DNA of 64,000 bases from positions 25,633,501 to 25,697,500 of the forward strand of contig BSWB01000001.1 in assembly GCA_033239125.1 (NCBI GenBank). Direction: 5' to 3'. The notes under the pieces were generated by a model. The model was not told where the DNA came from, did not search any database, and worked only from the letters and a program-made list of their open reading frames with translations. Position numbers and translations under genes: made by a program. Origin of the DNA: Fagopyrum homotropicum (taxonomy: Eukaryota; Streptophyta; Magnoliopsida; Caryophyllales; Polygonaceae). Numbering within the stretch: position 1 is the stretch's first letter; each line of letters starts with the position of its first letter. Of the stretch, positions 1 through 11,210 are shown in pieces.

Positions 1-608
1 CTAATTATAATCACATCTGATTTTATTTTTAATTTTCTATTCCAAATCCCACGTATACCAATTCAAACTATTTTTATGAGTTTTTTATTTATTAAAATCA
101 AATTATAGTAATTATTAATAAGGTCATAGTAAAAACGTTATCTCCACTTTTTTTACTTATAAATATCAATTAATGTTTTTTCAATTTTTCATCGACTATA
201 ACTAATAATTCGAATTTTTATTAATCAAAATATTTCTGATTTAGAAAGAAATAATTTGTATTGTAACATATTCTAAATATTATATAAAAATCCGCATAAG
301 ATATGGGTAAGGAATTAATTACTTAGATAAACGAGATAATATAATTTGTTATTAAGGAAATCAATCACGAAAGTATACTTGAAGAACATAATCTCAGTAA
401 TTTTCTAAAAGAGAACAAACTAAAATGAATTATAATAGAATAATACTTTAAAAAATTTCAATCTATTGAATAAATTACTTTTAAAGCTGACTTTAGAAAA
501 ACGGTCAACAGTGTAAAAAATTTCAATTGGAAAATTGGTCGAACAGTTATCGGGCAATGTCCGAGAGAGCGCGCTTATTCTTCTTCTTCTTCTCTTAATA
601 AGAAAGTA
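1..608. other. AT-rich DNA, no gene seen
   Basis: Very AT-rich with no credible reading frame. A TTC-rich stretch near 579-597 lies just before the inverted repeat and could be part of the captured gene's 5' leader. The same sequence recurs at 22217-22824. Confidence 0.6.
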
Positions 609-1207
609 TTTGAAATAAGCAGTTGGCAGGAATTTGTTGTGTGTTGAAACCCTACTTTCTCTCTTCTCTAAGATCTGTTGTTGTCTCTCTCTGGTAAACA
701 GCGATGTATATGCTAAGTTTTACGTTCACGGTGACGCTCGAGCCTGCGTATATGTTCCTTAAAAGCCTGGAGGCGATGCATGCGATGCATTCATGGGCGT
801 CGATGATCGTGTATAACCGAGATAAAATCATGATAGTTACTACGAATGAAGATATGACAGTACACGCATCGCTCAGAATGGAGGATTCTGGTGTTGATTC
901 TTCTGCAACCGATGACGGCGCCATTCAAGTCCATCTACATTCTTGGACTCGGAGTCTCCGTCCTGCAGTCATTCATCAGATGGAGACATCGATCCGGATT
1001 TACAAGAATGATAATTCCCTAAATCTTTTCTGCTTTGCAAGCAACGTGGATCTCTAGCTTTCTCTGTTGGTATGATTAATATTCCCAGGGATTTGATGAT
1101 TTTGAATGTGAGGAATCTTGAATTGTGTTTGTAGGAGATGATAATTCACCGATTGATTTGGGTAAAGCAATGTTTATGTTAGTATCTTTTGTTCCTAGTA
1201 AACAAAT
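609..1207 (+). repeat. Left arm of long inverted repeat (captured gene fragment)
   Basis: This stretch is repeated in reverse orientation at 1362-1962. The match covers a leader with pyrimidine tracts, a coding-like segment (704-1057), a possible 65-bp intron (GT at 1070, AG at 1133-1134) and part of a second exon-like segment up to about 1207. Arm identity by eye is above 90 percent. A transcript across both arms would fold into a hairpin of about 600 bp. Confidence 0.9.
704..1057 (+). pseudogene. Captured gene fragment, possibly sliding-clamp-like (left arm)
   Basis: An open frame of 117 codons starting at an ATG preceded by a pyrimidine-rich leader. I do not recognise the parent gene with confidence. 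The predicted fold order is suggestive: an N-terminal strand, a helix containing FLKSLEAMHA, paired strands around MIVYNRDKIMIVTTNED and MTVHASLRME, a second helix around SWTRSLRPAVIHQM, then SIRIYKNDN and LFCFAS strands. That helix-strand pattern resembles the first half of a PCNA/HUS1-type clamp, but this is inference from pattern only. The frame stops at 1055 just before a plausible splice donor at 1070, so the exon is not cleanly preserved. It is present four times in the window, two facing copies per tandem unit. It is best read as a gene fragment captured into a repeat, not a working gene. Confidence 0.5.
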
Positions 1208-1361
1208 TCAAGCTTAATAGAATTGGTTAAGAAATGGCAGTACACTAATCTATTGATTATGTTTATGTTAGTATCTTACGATGATTAATCTATTGATTAT
1301 GCCTAATAGAATTGGTTAAGAAATGGCAGTACACTAACATAAATCAAGAACCCTCAGAAGA

Positions 1362-1962
1362 GATTTGTTTACTAGGAACAAAAGATACTAACATAAACAT
1401 TGCTTTACCCAAATCAATCGATGAATTATCATCTCCTACAAACACAATTCAAGAACCCTCACATTCAAAATCATCAAATCCCCGGGAATATTAATCATAC
1501 GAACATGGAAAGCTAGAGATGCGCGTTACTGACAAAGCAGAAAAGATTTGGGGAATTATCATTCTTGTAAATCCGGATCGATGCCTCCATCTGATGAATG
1601 ACTGCATGACGGAGACTCCGAGTCCAAGAATGTAGATGGACTTGAATGGCGCTGTCATCAGTTACAGAAGAATCAACAGCAGAAGCCTCCATTCTGAGCG
1701 ATGCGTGTACTGTCATATATTCATTTGTAGTAACTATCATGATTTTATCTCGGTTATACACGATCATCGACGCCCATGTATGCAACGCATGCATCCCTCT
1801 AGGCTTTTAAGGAACATATACGCAGGCTCGAGCGTCACCGTGAACGTAAAACTTAGCATATACATCGCTGCTTACCAGAGAGAGACAACAATAGATCTTA
1901 GAGAAGAGAGGGAAAGTAGGGTTTCAACACACTGCAAATTCCAACCAACTGCTTATTTCAAA
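1362..1962 (-). repeat. Right arm of long inverted repeat
   Basis: Reverse-complement counterpart of 609-1207, separated from it by a spacer of about 154 bp. The spacer itself contains a direct repeat of about 33 bp (near 1216-1250 and 1301-1335). The arm carries its own substitutions and a 1-base deletion near 1795-1805 relative to the left arm. Confidence 0.9.
1513..1869 (-). pseudogene. Captured gene fragment, inverted copy (right arm)
   Basis: Minus-strand copy of the 704-1057 fragment. The 93-codon open part begins at 1794. Upstream, the homologous start region (to about 1869) is out of frame because one base is missing relative to the left arm near 1795-1805. It keeps the paired-strand and helix pattern of the left copy with scattered replacements. 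Being broken and facing the left copy, it can pair with it in RNA, and its most plausible product is a hairpin arm and not a protein. Confidence 0.5.
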
Positions 1963-3027
1963 TTTCAACTCAAAAGCATTGCGTGCATGTTGCTATCATG
2001 TTTCCATTTCATATATGCTTATGGCTACAACACATAAATGCTCAAGTCGAACTTTTTGCATTGGAGTCTGCTCACCTGTCAATGTGTTTACAAAAAGTTA
2101 GTCGCCTATTACAATTTGTTCACTAAAACTGATGTTAATTGCTTCGGATCATTTATTAAGATTTTGTGAGTTCATTAGATATCTTAGGATATATTGAATT
2201 TAATTTTGGAAGATTTTAGTAAAAATAAAATAAAAATGTGTGCAAGGAAAAAATAATTATGAGTTAATAAAAAAATATATAATTATTATATAATTAAAAA
2301 TAAGAAAATGTACAATGTTGAAGAGTACGATCATCTTTGTTTCAAAACGGTTTAAATTGTAATCAAAGTAGTTATTTACGTTAGGAATCGGTAAATATAA
2401 ATATAATACGTAAAAAAAAATTTGATCGTTATCTAGAAAAAATAATAACGTACAAAAATTTTATCGTTATTTGGAATAAAATAATTACGTACAAAAATTG
2501 GAAAATTTTATAAGGTAAAAATAAATCCTATCAAATCCAAAAAGGTTTTATTGTTATCAAGGAAAACGAAAGTTTTTTTAATTATCGAGAATAAAATAAT
2601 TAATAACGTAAAAAAATTGGAAACAAAGAAAAGTATTATTATGTAAAAAATTTTGATTGCTATCTGGACTAAATGAATAACGTTAAAAGGTTGGAAAATT
2701 TAATAACATAAAAATAAATCCGAATAAATTATAGATTTTGAACGGTTCCCGGAAAACATTACAAAGGGAAAATATAATAGATTAATAACGTTAAAAATTC
2801 GTAAAACTTAATAACGGAATATTTGATTGTTTTCAAGAATAAATTAGTAACGTAACAAAAACTAATTAAAGTAGAATTTGATCGATTATCAAGAATAAAT
2901 GACAGATTTTGAATGGTACATGGATGATGTTAAAAAGTCGGAAACATGAATAAATTAATAAAGTTAACTTGGAACCGTGAATAAATTTATACCGTTAAAG
3001 AACTACTATCCACAAACAATTTGATCA
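1963..3027. other. AT-rich DNA with degenerate short repeats
   Basis: No gene seen. From about 2400 to 3010 a loose unit recurs every 50-70 bp: a GTTATC-like element, an AGAATAAA-like element, then AATAACGT followed by an A-run. It looks like an old decayed tandem repeat. Duplicate at 24180-25243. Confidence 0.4.
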
Positions 3028-3279
3028 TTGAATATCCGAATAAAATTGGTGAGAGATGGTACTTTGAATACGGCAGATCTAGGAGTGACGAGAGAGAAAG
3101 AGTCTCTGGTCACTGCCAGAGTCACCAGCTTGGACGAGCTTCCTGATCGCAATCGATGCGTGAAAGTTACAACAGAAGAAAAAATTAGTAATTCTATACT
3201 ACCAAATCCTTTGGGATTACGTATATATAAAAATGAGAAGGAAATAATTAGAAGCGTACTATATAAGCTTATTAAATAA
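3028..3279 (+). CDS. Short open frame of unknown origin
   Basis: Eighty-three codons, less AT-biased than the DNA around it, with a segment of more protein-like composition (ARVTSLDELPDRNRCVKV) and a lysine-rich tail. I do not recognise it. The duplicate at 25244-25495 preserves the frame with one clear replacement (threonine to glycine in the ESLV segment). The ATG lies in AT-rich repeat DNA with no visible promoter, so it may be a remnant exon. There is no evidence for expression, and a chance open frame is quite possible. Confidence 0.15.
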   Translation: MNIRIKLVRDGTLNTADLGVTREKESLVTARVTSLDELPDRNRCVKVTTEEKISNSILPNPLGLRIYKNEKEIIRSVLYKLIK

Positions 3280-4100
3280 ATAATATATAAATTATTTCAG
3301 CATAAATTTAAATGGGCTGAAATTAAGGAAGGAAGTTGGAGTAATTAGATAATTGTGTTAATAAAAAACGGTCAAATATTGAAAAATCGTTTTTAAAAAA
3401 ATGGAAATTGTATAAGGAAGATTCTGCAAATTTTATTATACTTCCTATCAACCGTAAAAGTGAAGCAATTCTCTCTCTTCCTCACATCGAATCCATTGAA
3501 ATCATCGAATCCATTGAAATCGTCATCTTCAACATTTCTTCAATAATTGCCGTCGTCGTTCTCTAAATCTCTTTAACTGCTTCTATCGTTTTTTTAAAGC
3601 GTCGGAATCGTTTCCATAATTGCACCTACGGAGATCAACATCACCCAAATTTCTGCAAATCTTTTCTGTAGTATACGGTTACAAACAAATATGACATTCC
3701 TGGTACATAAAAAAACAAAAAAATTAAGGTACAAGAAATACAGTTAATAGATACATAATTATGTCCAACACAATTTAAACATATATGTTCACGTATTACA
3801 TATACATATGTATTAATAATCAACATGTAAAATGTACACAAAACACAATGTTTTAGGTACAACAAATGCACTAGTGAAAGAAATCATATATTTTATGTAC
3901 ATAATATGTACAAGCGTTTACATATATCATACACACAAAACACCGAATATATTATACAAGAAATATTATATTTATATACATAATATATACAAACGAAACA
4001 TACCGATGCACTAGGGCAAGGTAAACTGAATGCATATTGTACATAAATGACAATAATCAACCATGTATAAGTACATAAGCATAAACTGAAGACATAATCA
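3280..4100. other. AT-rich DNA, no gene seen
   Basis: Contains a short direct repeat (near 3487-3525, two copies of an ATCGAATCCATTGAAATC-like unit) and a stretch rich in GTACAT/TGTACA words (3700-4090). Nothing else recognised. Duplicate at 25496-26316. Confidence 0.5.
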
Positions 4101-4993
4101 AATATATGGAAAAGGAATCATTATTCAAACAAGAGAACTTAAACATAAAGATCTCAATAACTCAAACAATCAATCAAGCAAACAAACAATATGTGTTCCT
4201 CAATCACAATGAGTAAAGATAACAAAACCAAAAGCCAAACTAAGAAGATCTTACAAACCCTTCAAAAGCCAACTTCAACTTGATTCCTTACTTCCTTGAA
4301 CTTCAACCTTCAAAACTTCCTTCAATCTTCCTTCAAAACTCTCTCCAAAAATCCTCAAAAAATCATTGATACGAAGATTGGATGGTGAAAAGAGGATGGC
4401 TGAATTGTGGAAAATCTAACCCTTTATATAGGAGAATTATCTTCCAAAGATAATAATATCTTAAAAAGATAATTTCCTATAAAATATATCTTATCTCTAA
4501 AATAGATATCCTAAATATATGATCTTCCTTCCAGAAATCCAGTCAAAAAATATAAGATCTCTTCCTTCCAAAAATAAAATATCTCAGCCAAATAAAATAT
4601 ATCTCGCCGCGCCAGGCTGTTCACCTCGGTCGGCACGCTCCTCAAGATCACCTCGGTCGAGGTGACATTGTAGCTGACGGAGGTGAATATCTGCTGAATG
4701 TAAAATCTCTTAAATCTGGTCCAAAGTAAATCTTATTCGTTAATTCCATGCTTCCTGAGTTCTCTTTTAAGCTCCAGAATGTAGCTCCTATGACTCATTT
4801 GCTCCTTAGCTCCATTTTGATCCAAAATGTGCCGATTTACCTACGATTTCAACGAAACTTGGTGTAGACCTCAATTCTCGTAAATGTAGATGAAACAACA
4901 ATATAATCACATAATATACATCCAAACATGCAAATTATTGAAGATAAAAAGTCTAAACAAGTCCCAAAATATAGACCATAATACATGCTATCA
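4101..4993 (-). mobile_element. Decayed Athila-family LTR fragment
   Basis: Diverged relative of the LTRs at 41422 and 51512, in the same minus orientation. It shares the TTCAACCTTCAAAA segment, the TATA-like CCCTTTATATAGG region, the Athila-associated palindrome CACCTCGGTCGAGGTG (4649-4664) and a terminus reading CATGCTATCA at 4984-4993. The left end is lost or unrecognisable. Confidence 0.75.
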
Positions 4994-6014
4994 TGAACCT
5001 TCTTTTGGTGAGTTGCGATCCTTTCTTCTTTCTTCGTTCCTTCCTATGGTTTTGTTAGTCCTTGATGACCCTTGTTGTCCTGTAAGACTGAGGCTGAGAC
5101 CTTAGCTTGGGTTTAGATCTCTTAGAGATCATGGAGACTAGAAGTGATAGACTTCTATCATTCACTCGGTTCTTGATTCTTTATGCCTTGTTTGAGTAGG
5201 CTCTTTTTCCTTCATTCCCGCGGGAATCTGAGTTGTGTTGTGCTTAGTTGAGTTGTCTTGAGAGAGGTAAGTCCCTTGGACTTACTTAGCTTCATTCCGG
5301 GTTTTGATTTGAGTGTTTTGGCTTGTTTGCGTTGTTGTTATTGCTATAACGGATAACTGGATAGTAGGATTCACCTTTCTTTACGTAATTGGCCCAAGTG
5401 CGTTATAATCGGGTTGTTACTACTTGCTCATATCAAAAAGGGGAATCTGAGAGGTAGTCTTGCGTCCAGTCCAAAAGGTGACGAAGGGAGGAGTCCGCTC
5501 TATTCTTGTTGGTGAAAGAGGACAGAGGTGAGGTCGCGGTGATTCTCGTGTATCAACATAAGTTGAATTAGTAATGGACGACTTAATGAAAGATAATGAT
5601 GGGATTTGTGTGCGAGCATGCTTACATGTTTTCCTTTACCTTTTGTGTGTTTGTTCCTTTACGCTCTTTCTGATATCTAGAATGTTAGGTAACGGCTTAT
5701 GCTGTGTTTTAGGTGTCTTGTAAGATATAGGTACTGCTGAGTGATCCGGATGGTGTGGTCAGCCGGAGTACCCGTACATTATAGGACAGGATCGGGTTTT
5801 CAGTTTTGTTGTTATTCTTTCCCTTTTGTTTTGAACTCGGCTACGAGTCTTTGCCGTTTTGTTTGTTTAAACCTTTGGATCTTGTATGAGTTTTGGTTTT
5901 CATTTACTTGTGCCTTGTTGTAAGATCCGTTTGTCGTTGCTACTCTGAGGGTCGAGACCCATTGTGTTGTCCTAGCCCGTAACGCTTTGAGTTCCCAAAA
6001 CTCGGGGTGTTACA
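4994..6014 (+). mobile_element. Truncated Tekay-type LTR remnant
   Basis: Ends in a classic GGGGTGTTACA terminus at 6014. It shares conserved modules with the larger Tekay LTRs of the window: a GTAAGTCC-CTT-GGACTTAC hairpin (5270-5289), the GGCCCAAGTG block (5392), the GTGATCCGGA...GGTCAGCCGG block (5740) and the GTCGAGACCCATTGTG block near the end. The 5' end with TGTAATA is missing and no primer site follows, so it is a fragment. Confidence 0.7.
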
Positions 6015-6618
6015 AGATACTCCTTAGGTCATATCTAAGCTTGGGAAGAGACTTACTTGGTGATTCCCCTTTCCTAGTTACCGAAGATTACAAGTTCTTG
6101 GTAGTAAAGGATTCAAAACCATTTACTAGGTTGAGTATGCCTTCTTCTTGCCTTTGTGAGTTAACCTGTTACTTACCCGGTAAAGGTAAGTTCTATTCCC
6201 TTAGGTTGAGTGGTTGGGTTAAGCCTATGATCCTTACCTTAGAAACCTTGAGCCTTACCGAGTGAAAGGTTCCTTTTGGTTATGGATAGTGGATTATGTG
6301 AGATGTCCCTCGTGATCGATCCCACCTCAGAAACATCCTTCCTTAGCAAACTCCTATCTTGTCCAACGATTATAGTTTGTCTTGAATAAAAAACAACTGG
6401 ATGCTTTGATCTCTAGAATCTCATATCTCTCTTTTACACTGATAATATCTTTGATCTTTAGAATTATTTGCTTTTCCTTGACCATTGATTTCACCATAGT
6501 CCCTGAGATCGACCCTGGAATACTTGCTTGTACTGAGATTGATCCGTACATTGCGGGTTCGCAATCGTTCAAGCTTTTATTTTAGGATCATAAATTTAAA
6601 ACTTTTTTTGTGTGAACA
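6015..6618 (+). mobile_element. Athila-family LTR 3' end fragment, plus orientation
   Basis: Matches the reverse complement of the first 600 bp of the LTR at 41422. It contains the ACCCGGTAA repeat word (6176), the GATCGACCCTGGAAT segment (6508) and the GCGGGTTCGCAA segment, ending GTGTGAACA at 6618. Orientation is opposite to the Athila LTR fragment at 4101-4993, so these are two separate old insertions. Duplicate at 27850-28394. Confidence 0.7.
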
Positions 6619-7380
6619 AGCTTTTTACAGCGAACACGGGTACCACCAAATCCGCATGGCCGAATGTGGCTCATGAAAAACGGCTTTAAAAACGAAGCAT
6701 GGTCTCTATGAGTGGCTTGTCATGCCATTTGGCCTCTCCAATGCCCCGTCCATGTTCACGCGCCTCATGAACCATGTCTTGCGTTGATTTTTGGGTATTT
6801 TTGTAGTTGTTTATTTTGATGATATCTTAGTTTTTAGCAAGTCTTTCGATGAACACATCGGGCACATTCGCCAAGTGCTCGGGTGCCTTGGACAAGAGCA
6901 ATTGTTTGTAAATTTGAAGAAATGTGTCTTTTGATCGGACACCACAGTTTTTCTTTGCTATGTCGTGTCTAAGGATGGACTACGAGTGGACAAATCAAAA
7001 GTTTGCGCCATTCTAGAGTGGCCCACTCCTACTACGGCCACCATTGTTCGAGCCTTTCTCGGCTTAGTGGGCTTCTATCGACGCTTGTCAAGGACTTTAG
7101 CTTGAGAACAACACTGTTACATGAGCTTACTACTAAAGGTGTCACGTTTGAGTGGCATGACACCCATGCTCGAGCTTTTGATTCGCTCAAAGACCGTCTT
7201 TGTAATGCGCCACTACTCCAACTTCCAAACTTTTCTAAAACCTTTAAGGTGGAGTGTGACACATCTAATGTAGGCATTTGGGGGGGGGGTTCTCCTACAA
7301 GAGAATCATCCCATTTCTTACTTTAGCGAAAAATTTTCCGGTCCTTTACTCAACTATCCAACATATGACAAGGAACGATT
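6619..7380 (+). pseudogene. Dead Ty3/gypsy reverse transcriptase and RNase H remnant
   Basis: Pieces of a chromovirus-type RT are visible in order: the GYHQIRM motif, YEWLVMPFGLSNAPSMFTRL, then VVYFDDILVFS with the catalytic Asp pair near 6815-6840, the connection region (LVGFYRRLS near 7070), and the start of RNase H around the CDTSN segment (7255). It is broken by stops (for example TGA after MNHVLR at 6783) and frameshifts, and a G-run at 7280-7289 interrupts the RNase H part. The 5' half of RT is absent, since an Athila LTR piece abuts it directly. A nonfunctional remnant; the duplicate at 28395-29156 lacks one of the stops. Confidence 0.85.
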
Positions 7381-7943
7381 AGTGATCGGGACGTGAAGTT
7401 TGTGAGTCATTTTTGGAGAACGTTATGGGCAAAACTCGGAACAAACTTGTTGTTTTCAAGTAGTTATCATCCCCAAACCGATGGTCAAACAGAGGTGGCA
7501 AATCGGACTCTCGGCGCAAATGGATTCAAGTTTGTGCGCTTACACTTTTCTTTGATAATGTTGGAGCGAAGCTCTCGGGCCGCGGTGATGGACCATTCCA
7601 CGTCTTATCCCGCTATGGCCTGAATGCATACAAGTTGCAGCTTCCGGACAACTATGACGTGCACCCAACATTTAATGTCAAGGATCTTGCACCGTACGTT
7701 GAGTCCCAATTTGACGAAGGTGAAACGGAAATGTTTCTTGTCCAATATGGGGGGACTGATGCGCCCTTGACCACCATGTCCTACGATGAGGAAGACGAGG
7801 CACTTCGGGTTCGCTCCGATGGACCACTCACCCGTTCCCGTGCTAAGGCCATCGTCCAAGCTACCGGGTCCATCATTGCCCGCATTGTTGCTTGTCACAA
7901 ACCCATTAGTAGCATACAGTGTCTCTACTCCACCATGGCATGA
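7381..7943 (+). pseudogene. Dead Ty3/gypsy integrase core and C-terminal remnant
   Basis: The segment from about 7393 encodes the integrase core around SSYHPQTDGQTEVANRTLG. From 7623 it continues with an integrase C-terminal region (LPDNYDVHPTFNVKDLAPYVES) and a terminal segment with GPLTRSRAK, a pattern common at the end of chromovirus pol. The N-terminal zinc finger and the first catalytic Asp are not present, and the two halves are in different frames, so the core is internally deleted. It is the 3' continuation of the RT remnant just upstream. Duplicate at 29157-29719. Confidence 0.85.
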
Positions 7944-8319
7944 GTCATGTCAAGTCGGCAACGTTCCAGTGCATTTAGTTCGGAAACTAAACCTTTAACA
8001 TTATCAAAACTTAATTTCCAGAAAATAATTTCTGAATTTAAGATTCGACTTTTGGTTTTGGAATTTAATTCGGAAAATAAATCTTTAACATTTTTAGGCT
8101 TTTTATTTTTGGAACTTTAATTTCGAATTTATTTCTGTCATTTACTTTTCCGACTCTTGGTTTGACCACATCCACTATATAAGCGATGTTTTGCTCATTT
8201 GTAAATTATGTTCATTTTGATTAAGTATTTTCCTCCTACTTACTTGAGCATTAATCTCTCTTCCATCCTCTCAAAGTTTTTCTTTTGGATCTTTGATCCA
8301 AACTCATCCACATTCGAGT
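7944..8319 (+). mobile_element. Probable 3' LTR remnant of the dead gypsy element (left part)
   Basis: Follows directly on the pol terminus. It contains a TATA-like CTATATAAGC at 8176 with leader-like pyrimidine-rich DNA downstream, as in the promoter region of an LTR. It is interrupted at 8320 by a solo LTR and continues at 11069 to about 11210. Exact LTR ends cannot be seen. Duplicate, uninterrupted, at 29720-30240. Confidence 0.45.
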
Positions 8320-11063
8320 TGTAATACCCCGAAAATTTATTCCGCATAATACCGTGTTAAACCGAATTGCGACCCGCTAACCTTTCTTCATTTTAAATAA
8401 TATAAAACAACACTAGATACTATCATTTTATGTGACCATAATTCACATAAAGTGATAAATATTGTACTTAACTTATATAAAATGATAGATATGTAAACTG
8501 AATAATAATTTCGGTATGTTGAAAACCGAAGAATAATTCCGCACAATTTAACGACGCTTACTTTCAGCCATCTTTTAAATTGAGGAGCAGGCCCAATTAC
8601 CCAGCCGGCCCAACTTTAACCTTAACCCTAATCCTAAACTTAATCTAATCCTAAACTTAACCTAATTTTCCCCTAATCCTGCCGCTGCGTTATCCCTCCC
8701 TACCGCACAACACTTCAGCCTTCGGTAAACAACACCACCCCACCTCCTTTCTGCTCAACCGCCAGCACCACGACTCGGGGACGTAGGTGCACGCTTCGCC
8801 TCGCCTTCGCTGGGAGTCAGGAGAGTCGAGCAGCCTTCTACACAACCGACTCAGCCTGGTGTGTCACGCCGAACTGCTCCCTGTCTTCTACAACCAGCAA
8901 ACCAGCCAGTCCCTGCGCCGGACCTTGCCTATCGACGCCGACCAGGTGAGTACAACCCTTACCTCTCCTTCCCCTGGGACATTTCAATCCCGCTGATCAC
9001 CTCCCTGCTGCACAGCGAAGAGAAGAGTTCAGCGCCAGAACACCGGCCTCGCTAGCGCCACTGGAGCCAGCATCGACGCAACCACTCGAGTCCTTCCGGG
9101 TGACTACCACAGCAACGAACCAACCCTCCTAGCGTGAGACTCGACATTCTGTAGGCAAGGAAATCGAAGAGGATCTAGTCCCTCCCGCCACTACAGTGGT
9201 ACAACAGAACCGACCCAGCGACCCGGACGTGGTGGTGCCGATCGAAGCTTTAGCAGCGGACCTCCTCCCTTGCTGCAGTCCGGTAGGTGGCCTAACCCTC
9301 TTCGTGAACTTTGAACCGTAATCCTTGGCTGCTCGTTTTAAGAAGAACACATACAGGTTATAAACTTATGTTGCTTAGTTTTAATTATGAATGAATTGTA
9401 ATTCATGGGACTCGAACTGGGGATGTGTGGGTTTAGTTTTGGTCCAGAAATGTTGACAGTAGGTATCGAACTAGGGATCTCTTGCATATGCCCATTTCTA
9501 GAATTTTTGTTGTACTCATAAGCTGACCTTTTGGAGGATAAGTTTCGATGCCTTAAGATCCACCGTTGAATTTTTAATATGTTGTACTCATAAGCTGACC
9601 TTTTGGAGGATAAGTTTCGATGCGTTAAAATGAAGATCCACCGTTGAATTTTTAATATGTTGTAGTTTTAAATACACAGTTTACTGTGTTAAATTTTGAG
9701 AGAAAGTTAACGGTCGGATTGAGACATACAAGGTCTTGAAGTAGGACAGTTGGGCTGTTTTTGCAAAAGAGGAAGAAAAATGACTAAGTGTAGAAATGTT
9801 ATTTTTACCCCAACTTAGAATTTCATGGGAGATTTATGGTTAAGTATTTTAAAGAGATCTTGACACATATACTTAGTAGGTATATCATAGAAGTTTTAGA
9901 ATTTTTATTCCGGATTTTTATCTTTTTATTCAAGCCTCGTATCTTAACCCAAAGTCGGACCTTCCGACTTTTTGTGAAAATCTAGAATTTTGTGTAACTA
10001 TTATAAATCTTTATCAAACTTTTCAGTAAGAACTAGATTGTGGAAAAGGGTTCCAAAGGAGAGTTTGAAACTAAGTTATAGACAAATCTAGGAGTTTCAG
10101 AACCGGGGGTAAAATAGTCATTTTACCTTAAGAGGGCATTTTAGTAATTTTTCTCTTGATGAGTTTGTGCATCATAGAAGTTATAGACTTCTAAGATTAT
10201 GGGATGTATTTGATCCACGTGCCTTGTATGAAAGGCGTTTGAGTTTCTACGGTTGCAAACCGAGTTAAGATTGTGAGAGTTGTGGTCTGATTCAGGTAAG
10301 TCCTTGCGACTTAATTAGCTGGTTTCTGGATATTAGTTGGGTGATGATGGTTGTGTGTATACAATGTATTTTATAATAAATAACAACTTGTTAGGACGAC
10401 CGTGGTTATTATGTTTTAAGGCCCAAGTGTATGTATAACGGGCCGTGACATCACTGCCCAGCTTTGCCAGGAGACTGGGAGGTTCTCTATACCCAGACCA
10501 TACAGGTACACGGTGAGATGCATCGGATCCACTCCTGATGGTTACATGGGGGCGGAGGCGAGGTTTGGGAATCCCTTGTGTCACAAAATAAGTATCATTA
10601 GAGTGAATGACTTAAATGAAGATAATAAATGGATTGTTTGAAAGCATGATGCGTGTTTATTATTTTATGTGTGTGTGTGCTATTATTATTCTCCTAATGT
10701 TTAGATAACTAGCTAATGGTTGTTTTGTTGTGTTTTTAGATTTACTGCAGGTTAGAACAGCAGTTGAGTGATCCGGAAGTAGTGGTCAACCGGGTCTCCG
10801 TACTCTTTAGAGTGGGGGTTTGGGTTGTTGCTTTGTTGTCTTTCCCTTTTGTTATGACAGTTAGTCTTTTCCGTTGTTTAAGTACGATAGGCTGTTAGAC
10901 TTTGTTGTATTCATCCTTTTACAAATACATTTTATGAATTTCGGTTTTTCTTATTTGTGTCTTGTTGCAAGATCCTAGTAATATTGTTGTCAAACTGAGG
11001 TCGGGACCCATTGTGAGGTCCTAACCTGTAATATCCTGGGTTCCGAGAATCCGGGGTGTTACA
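8320..11063 (+). mobile_element. Solo LTR, Tekay-type (family A)
   Basis: Starts TGTAATACCCCG and ends CGGGGTGTTACA, flanked by the 5-bp target duplication CGAGT (8315-8319 and 11064-11068). The empty site is seen in copy 2 near 30094. Length 2744 bp. It holds the conserved modules of this LTR group: the stem-loop at 8421-8457, a GTAAGTCC splice-donor-like hairpin near 10296, the block around 10333-10584, and the 3' AGGTCGGGACCCATTGTG block. No internal region remains, so it arose by LTR-LTR recombination. Confidence 0.95.
9509..9658 (+). repeat. Direct tandem repeat inside solo LTR A
   Basis: Two adjacent copies (about 72 and 78 bp) of a unit starting GTTGTACTCATAAGCTGACC; they differ by a 6-bp indel and few bases. 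Confidence 0.9.
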
Positions 11064-11210
11064 CGAGTATTCATCAAGAATCAACTCAATCGATCCACTT
11101 CAAGGCTTGATCGATCAATCTAGATCGACTCAATCCCTCAACTTTTGCCTCCATCTCTAAGAAGTAGTTAACATTTCAGCTGGATCTAGATTCAGAATAT
11201 TTCATTGACG

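Noticed and set aside
8620..8670. Telomere-like AACCCTAA words
   Set aside because: They are isolated words inside LTRs (also near 12700, 30625, 40555), not a perfect telomeric array.
9129..9350. Small GC-rich frames in solo LTR A (8787-9350)
   Set aside because: Overlapping frames on both strands with no family similarity; part of an LTR.
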